64,000 bases of DNA from NCBI GenBank assembly GCA_900318345.1, contig ONKD01000001.1:168368-232367 (forward strand), read 5' to 3'. This document shows positions 60,516 through 64,000 of the stretch, in pieces. How positions within the stretch are numbered: position 1 is the stretch's first letter; each line of letters starts with the position of its first letter. This stretch comes from an uncultured Prevotellaceae bacterium (lineage in GTDB: Bacteria > Bacteroidota > Bacteroidia > Bacteroidales > Muribaculaceae). The notes under the pieces were generated by a model. That model worked only from the letters and a program-made list of their open reading frames with translations. It did no database searches and had not been told where the DNA came from. The position numbers were made by a program, and so were the translations under genes.

Positions 60516-62258
60516 TTATTTTTGTCGAACTGACGACAACTTAAATGCCACGGGCAAGATGTACCACACACTCACGGCCTGACCATTCTGGCGACCTGGA
60601 ATGAACTTGGGTAGCGTCTTGATGATGCGAACAGCCTCCTTGTCAAGGTCCTTGTCCACCGAGCGGACAACCTTCACTTCACCAATTTCACCGGTCTTGT
60701 CAACAACGAACTGCACAATGACTCGTCCCTGAATATTATTTTTGGCAGCTTCGGGAGGATACTGAATGTGACTGTCTAAATGCTCCATCAGAGCTGCCTC
60801 GCCACCGGGAAATAGGGGCATTTGCTCTACTGACTTGAAGATTTCATCTTCACTTCGCTTAGGCATTTCAACTGTAAAATCATGTCTACCAAGTACTGGT
60901 TCACGCTCTTCAAGTGGTTCTTTTATGGTCACCTGTTCTCCAGTATCGTCGAAACAATAGGTGCCCATAAAGTAGATGGAGCCAGTGCTTTTTTCCACGA
61001 TGTAATATACAAATGGCCGCGTGGCGTAGAAGTACTTATAAAAGTGCTCTCCTTTTTCTGCCATTTCAGCTACCGTTGTGGCAGCGGCTTTTGTTCCCTC
61101 TTCGTTGACCTCGATTTTGGCCTTCTGCTTCATCATCGACACATACAATTCGTCATGATAACCCTTGAGCATATTGGGAAATTCAGCTGCATTATTGAAT
61201 GCTCGTTGCATGCCCATCGACGAGAGTATGTCCTCAAGATGTGTCTCGCTTTCGGTAGTGAAGCGGGGCATCAGGATATCAACGTCTTGAGTCCTCATTT
61301 GTGACTGCCACTCCTTCAGTTTCTGTGCAGAGAGGTTCCGGATGATATCGCCGGTCGTCTTACCCTCGTTGGGGAGCAGCACAACCATGCTATAGGCTTT
61401 GTTACCGTAGGGCAGGCATAGCATTTTGCACAAGTCGTTCTTGCCGTAGGCGGCCATACCTTCGCGGTGCATCATTGGCCGCTTGACGGTTTTGCCGTCA
61501 TGCGTAATAAAGTCTAGGTCGCGAGTGCACCTTGGGTCAAATTGATCGGTCCATGAAGCCTTGAAATAGACGGCGTTCAACAGATACATCTCGGCGAGGG
61601 GGTTGAGTTCTTCTTTGGTTACAAGCTCTGGTATCATGCCGTCGGTATGTGTCTTGCACCAATTGTTGATTTTGTTCACAATGCTGCTTGAGTTGAAGTT
61701 AATCGCTTCAACATTGGCGTCATAATAGTTTTGCATGTCAGCTTTGTACTTCGGGTTGATGCTCATTCCCAATCTGAAGTAGATGCAGTTGGCGTTTTTT
61801 AATTTCACGCTTGGGTCAACAGATTGGGCGTCACCCATCATCTTCTTGAAATACTTGTTGATCTCCTGCACCGAGCCGCCTAGCCCAAGTACATCGGTTA
61901 TCTGCTGGCGAGTCTCGCCACCAGCTCCCTCATTGAGCATGCTCAGCACATAACTCACACTGATGGGCGACACGATGGTGCTACCCTTTTTCTGCTCATA
62001 GATGGTGCGGAACAGGTTGCAGGCAAAATCATTGTTGTCGACACTCGTCTCGCTTTGCGATGACGCCGATGAATTGTTATCAGGCATCACTGCTTGAGAT
62101 TCGATAGATGCGATCTCCTTCTTCTCGGGCAGCTCACCACCATTAAAAGAGTTTCCATCGCTAGAGAAAGCCGAGAGGCTCGTCAGCACCACGCTCAAGA
62201 GGACAGCAACCCTGATTGCCCTCATCATCTCGATATTTAATTTACCGTGTTTCATCAT
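60516..62258 (-). CDS. Exported serpin fused to TonB C-terminal domain
   Basis: A 580-residue protein (numbering here counts from the GTG at 62261). The leader MMMKHGKLNIEMMRAIRVAV is shared with the neighbouring TonB-domain gene; the signal peptide ends near residue 33. Residues ~75-437 form a complete serpin: STIVSPISVSYVLSML, YLLNAVYFKASWTDQFD, the hinge EEGTKAAATTV (387-397), and RPFVYYIVEKSTGSIYFMG. With G389 as P15, P1 falls at K403 (P1' G404), within one or two residues, suggesting inhibition of trypsin-like proteases. The hinge is small-residue rich, as in inhibitory serpins. Residues ~485-575 are a TonB C-terminal domain (FPGGEAALMEHLDSHIQYPP). The serpin-TonB combination is unusual. 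Confidence 0.92.
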   Translation of the reverse strand: MMKHGKLNIEMMRAIRVAVLLSVVLTSLSAFSSDGNSFNGGELPEKKEIASIESQAVMPDNNSSASSQSETSVDNNDFACNLFRTIYEQKKGSTIVSPISVSYVLSMLNEGAGGETRQQITDVLGLGGSVQEINKYFKKMMGDAQSVDPSVKLKNANCIYFRLGMSINPKYKADMQNYYDANVEAINFNSSSIVNKINNWCKTHTDGMIPELVTKEELNPLAEMYLLNAVYFKASWTDQFDPRCTRDLDFITHDGKTVKRPMMHREGMAAYGKNDLCKMLCLPYGNKAYSMVVLLPNEGKTTGDIIRNLSAQKLKEWQSQMRTQDVDILMPRFTTESETHLEDILSSMGMQRAFNNAAEFPNMLKGYHDELYVSMMKQKAKIEVNEEGTKAAATTVAEMAEKGEHFYKYFYATRPFVYYIVEKSTGSIYFMGTYCFDDTGEQVTIKEPLEEREPVLGRHDFTVEMPKRSEDEIFKSVEQMPLFPGGEAALMEHLDSHIQYPPEAAKNNIQGRVIVQFVVDKTGEIGEVKVVRSVDKDLDKEAVRIIKTLPKFIPGRQNGQAVSVWYILPVAFKLSSVRQK

Positions 62259-62277
62259 CACATTATTTTTTGAGATA

Positions 62278-62285
62278 CAAATTTA
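62278..62285 (-). promoter_or_regulatory. -7 box of the serpin-TonB gene
   Basis: TAAATTTG on the minus strand, about 20 bases before the ATG, identical in setting to 60133-60140. Confidence 0.4.
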
Positions 62286-62404
62286 GTGCTTTGTTTTCAT
62301 CTACGAAAATTTTTCACCTTTTCCCGTAGCTTAACGTGAGTTCGATGAATTTGTCATTTGTCAATCATGGTGTTAGCAACTCCCCCTCTTGGATAAGAGG
62401 GGGT

Positions 62405-62502
62405 GCCGCGGGAGCGGCGGGGGCGTTGATACCATAAGATATAATTCGACGACAAATCATACTCCTCCGGTGCTTCGCACCACCTCCCCTAGCTTAGGGG
62501 AG
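62405..62502. repeat. 98-base repeat block, copy 2, overlapping a gene end
   Basis: Identical to 60417-60514. Here the block overlaps the 3' end of the next serpin gene and supplies its last codons. A further hairpin CCCCCTCTT/AAGAGGGGG stands just outside at 62382-62403. Confidence 0.85.
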
Positions 62503-64000
62503 AACTTGAAGGTCACGGGCAAGGTGTACCATACACTCACGGCCTGACCTTTATGGCGGCCCGGAATGAACTTGGGTAGCGTCTTGATGATGCGAACGGC
62601 CTCCTTGTCAAGGTCCTTGTCCACTGAGCGGACAACCTTCACTTCACCGACCTTACCGGTCTTGTCAACAACGAACTGCACAATGACGCGACCCTGGGCG
62701 CAGGTAGCCGTGGGCGGCCACTGGATGTGACTGTCGATATACTCCATCAGAGCGGCATCACCACCAGGAAATTGAGGCATCTGCTCTACTGACGTGAAGA
62801 TTTCATCTTCACTTCGCTTAGGCCTTTCAACTGTTAAATCAAATAATGTTTCAGGCTCTTCAAGTGGTTCTTTTAAGGTCACCGGTTCACCAGTATCGTC
62901 GAAACAATAGGTGCCCATGAAGTAGATCGCTCCAGTGCTATTTTCAACGATATAATACACAAATGGACGTGTGGCGTAGAAGTACTCATAATAATGCATT
63001 CCTATACATATGTCCATCTCGGCAACCGTTACGGCAGCGGCCTTGGTGCCCTCTTCGTTGACCTCGATTTTGGCCTTCTGCTTCATCATCGACACATACA
63101 GAGCGACCTTGGGCTTTTGTATCATATTGGGGAACTCGGCAGTATCTCTTTTGAATGCCCGTGGCATGCCCATCGACGAGAGTATATCCTTAAGACGTGT
63201 CTCGCTTTCGGTAGTGAAGCGGGGCATTAGGACATCGACTTCCTCTGTCCTCATCTGTGACTTCCACTGCTTCAGTTTCTGTGCCGAGAGGTCCCGGATG
63301 ATATCGTCGGTCGTCTTACCCTCGTTGGGGAGCAGCACAACCATGCTGTAGGCTTTGTTGCCGTAGGGCAGGCACAGCATTTTGCACAGTTCGTTTTTCC
63401 CGTAGGTGGCCACACCTCTACGATTCATCATCGGTCGCTTGACGGTTTTGCCGTCAAGCGTTATAAAGTCCAGGTCACGAGTGTTCCAGGGGTCAAATTG
63501 ATCGGTCCAAGTGGCTTTGAAATAGATGGCGTTCAACAGATACATAACGGCTCGGGGTTTGAGTTCATCCTTCTTTAAGAGTTTTGGTATCATGCCGTCG
63601 GTGTGGGCCTTACTCCAACTGTTGATTTTGTTCACAATGTTGCTTGAATTGAAGTTAATCGCTTCAACATTGGCGTCATAATAGTTTTGCATGTCAGCTT
63701 TGAACAGCGGGTTGATTCTCATTCCCAATTTGAAGTAGATGCAGTTGGCGCTTTTTAATGTTACACTTGGGTCGACAGATTGGGCTTCATGCATCATCTT
63801 TTTGAAATACTCGTTGATCTCCTGCACCGAGCCGCCTAGCCCAAGCACATCGGTTATCTGCCGGCGCGTCTCGCCGTCGGCTCCCTCGTTGAGCATGCCC
63901 AGCAGATAACTCACGCTGATGGGCGACACGATGGTGCTACCCTTTTTCTGCTCGTTGATGGTGCGGAACAGCTTGCAGGCAAAATCATTGTTGTTATCAG
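62457..64000 (-). CDS. Second serpin-TonB fusion, 5' end outside the window
   Basis: The frame is open to the window edge (DNNNDFACKLFRTINEQKKG precedes STIVSPISVSYLL), so the start lies beyond 64000 and the leader is unseen. The serpin fold is complete from there: hinge EEGTKAAAVTV and RPFVYYIVENSTGAIYFMG. A TonB C-terminal domain follows (FPGGDAALMEYIDSHIQWPP). The reactive loop differs from its neighbour: counting from the hinge Gly as P15, P1 is Cys rather than Lys, and the loop is one residue longer. The last ~15 residues (SPKLGEVVRSTGGV) come from the 98-base repeat block. Confidence 0.9.
   Translation of the reverse strand, partial: DNNNDFACKLFRTINEQKKGSTIVSPISVSYLLGMLNEGADGETRRQITDVLGLGGSVQEINEYFKKMMHEAQSVDPSVTLKSANCIYFKLGMRINPLFKADMQNYYDANVEAINFNSSNIVNKINSWSKAHTDGMIPKLLKKDELKPRAVMYLLNAIYFKATWTDQFDPWNTRDLDFITLDGKTVKRPMMNRRGVATYGKNELCKMLCLPYGNKAYSMVVLLPNEGKTTDDIIRDLSAQKLKQWKSQMRTEEVDVLMPRFTTESETRLKDILSSMGMPRAFKRDTAEFPNMIQKPKVALYVSMMKQKAKIEVNEEGTKAAAVTVAEMDICIGMHYYEYFYATRPFVYYIVENSTGAIYFMGTYCFDDTGEPVTLKEPLEEPETLFDLTVERPKRSEDEIFTSVEQMPQFPGGDAALMEYIDSHIQWPPTATCAQGRVIVQFVVDKTGKVGEVKVVRSVDKDLDKEAVRIIKTLPKFIPGRHKGQAVSVWYTLPVTFKFSPKLGEVVRSTGGV

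Noticed and set aside
1-64000. CRISPR array, prophage or insertion sequence
   Set aside because: No regularly spaced direct repeats with unique spacers, no transposase or integrase, and no phage structural genes were found. The HNH fragment at the left edge alone does not show a mobile element.

Overview
The window looks like chromosomal DNA of a Bacteroidales bacterium, most likely a Muribaculaceae or Prevotella-like gut commensal. The evidence is the gene families (DUF4290, DUF6029, Omp28-like proteins, C10 peptidase, OprO/P-type porin, two-subunit KorAB, archaeal/eukaryotic-type ProRS). Many promoters also match the Bacteroidetes consensus TTTG/TTG-N19-21-TAnnTTTG, and several secreted proteins carry dockerin-like repeats and share a short C-terminal tail. 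The family-level placement is inference.

Layout. 1-9.7 kb: the 3' part of an HNH endonuclease gene, then minus-strand housekeeping genes (yitT-like, proS, an OmpA-domain protein, rimM, DUF4290, tsaB), a large secreted C10 protease fused to dockerin-like repeats and a formylglycine-generating-enzyme-like domain, and a threonine aldolase. 9.8-21.9 kb: plus-strand GH13 glycosidase, prs, a secreted beta-propeller-like protein coupled to a 1240-residue secreted amidase, ftsK, a LolA-like protein and DUF445. 21.9-32.4 kb, minus strand: korAB, recJ-recQ behind a long leader that can fold, tRNA-Cys, a small Cys-rich membrane protein, topB and mazG. 32.5-48.4 kb, plus strand: a sialidase-family protein, a porin, a complete glycine-cleavage operon (lplA, gcvT, gcvH, gcvPA, gcvPB, lpdA), a dockerin-bearing surface protein, uvrB, a YgiQ radical SAM protein and a PAP2 phosphatase. 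48.4-59.0 kb, minus strand: an envelope cluster (TlpA thioredoxin, DUF6029, two Omp28-like proteins, a dockerin protein), another secreted protein, tgt-lptF/G, and a coiled-coil protein. 59.3-64.0 kb, minus strand: three related genes, one with two TonB C-terminal domains and two in which a serpin is fused to a TonB C-terminal domain; the last runs off the window.

How the genes fit together. The glycine-cleavage genes form a self-contained route: LplA can lipoylate GcvH, P (two subunits) and T act on glycine, and LpdA reoxidises the lipoyl arm. KorAB supplies low-potential electrons from 2-oxoglutarate. recJ and recQ overlap and form a repair pair, with uvrB and topB elsewhere in the window. 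A large share of the accessory genes encode exported proteins acting on proteins, glycans or peptidoglycan.

The most unusual part is the serpin/TonB-domain array at the right end. Two serpins share the same frame but differ in the reactive-centre loop, and all three genes appear built from exchangeable modules (the same leader, and 61-bp and 98-bp intergenic blocks repeated between the genes). Next in interest are the C10 protease-dockerin-FGE fusion, the recJ leader, and a palindromic repeat family, one copy of which is translated inside an LPS-export permease gene.
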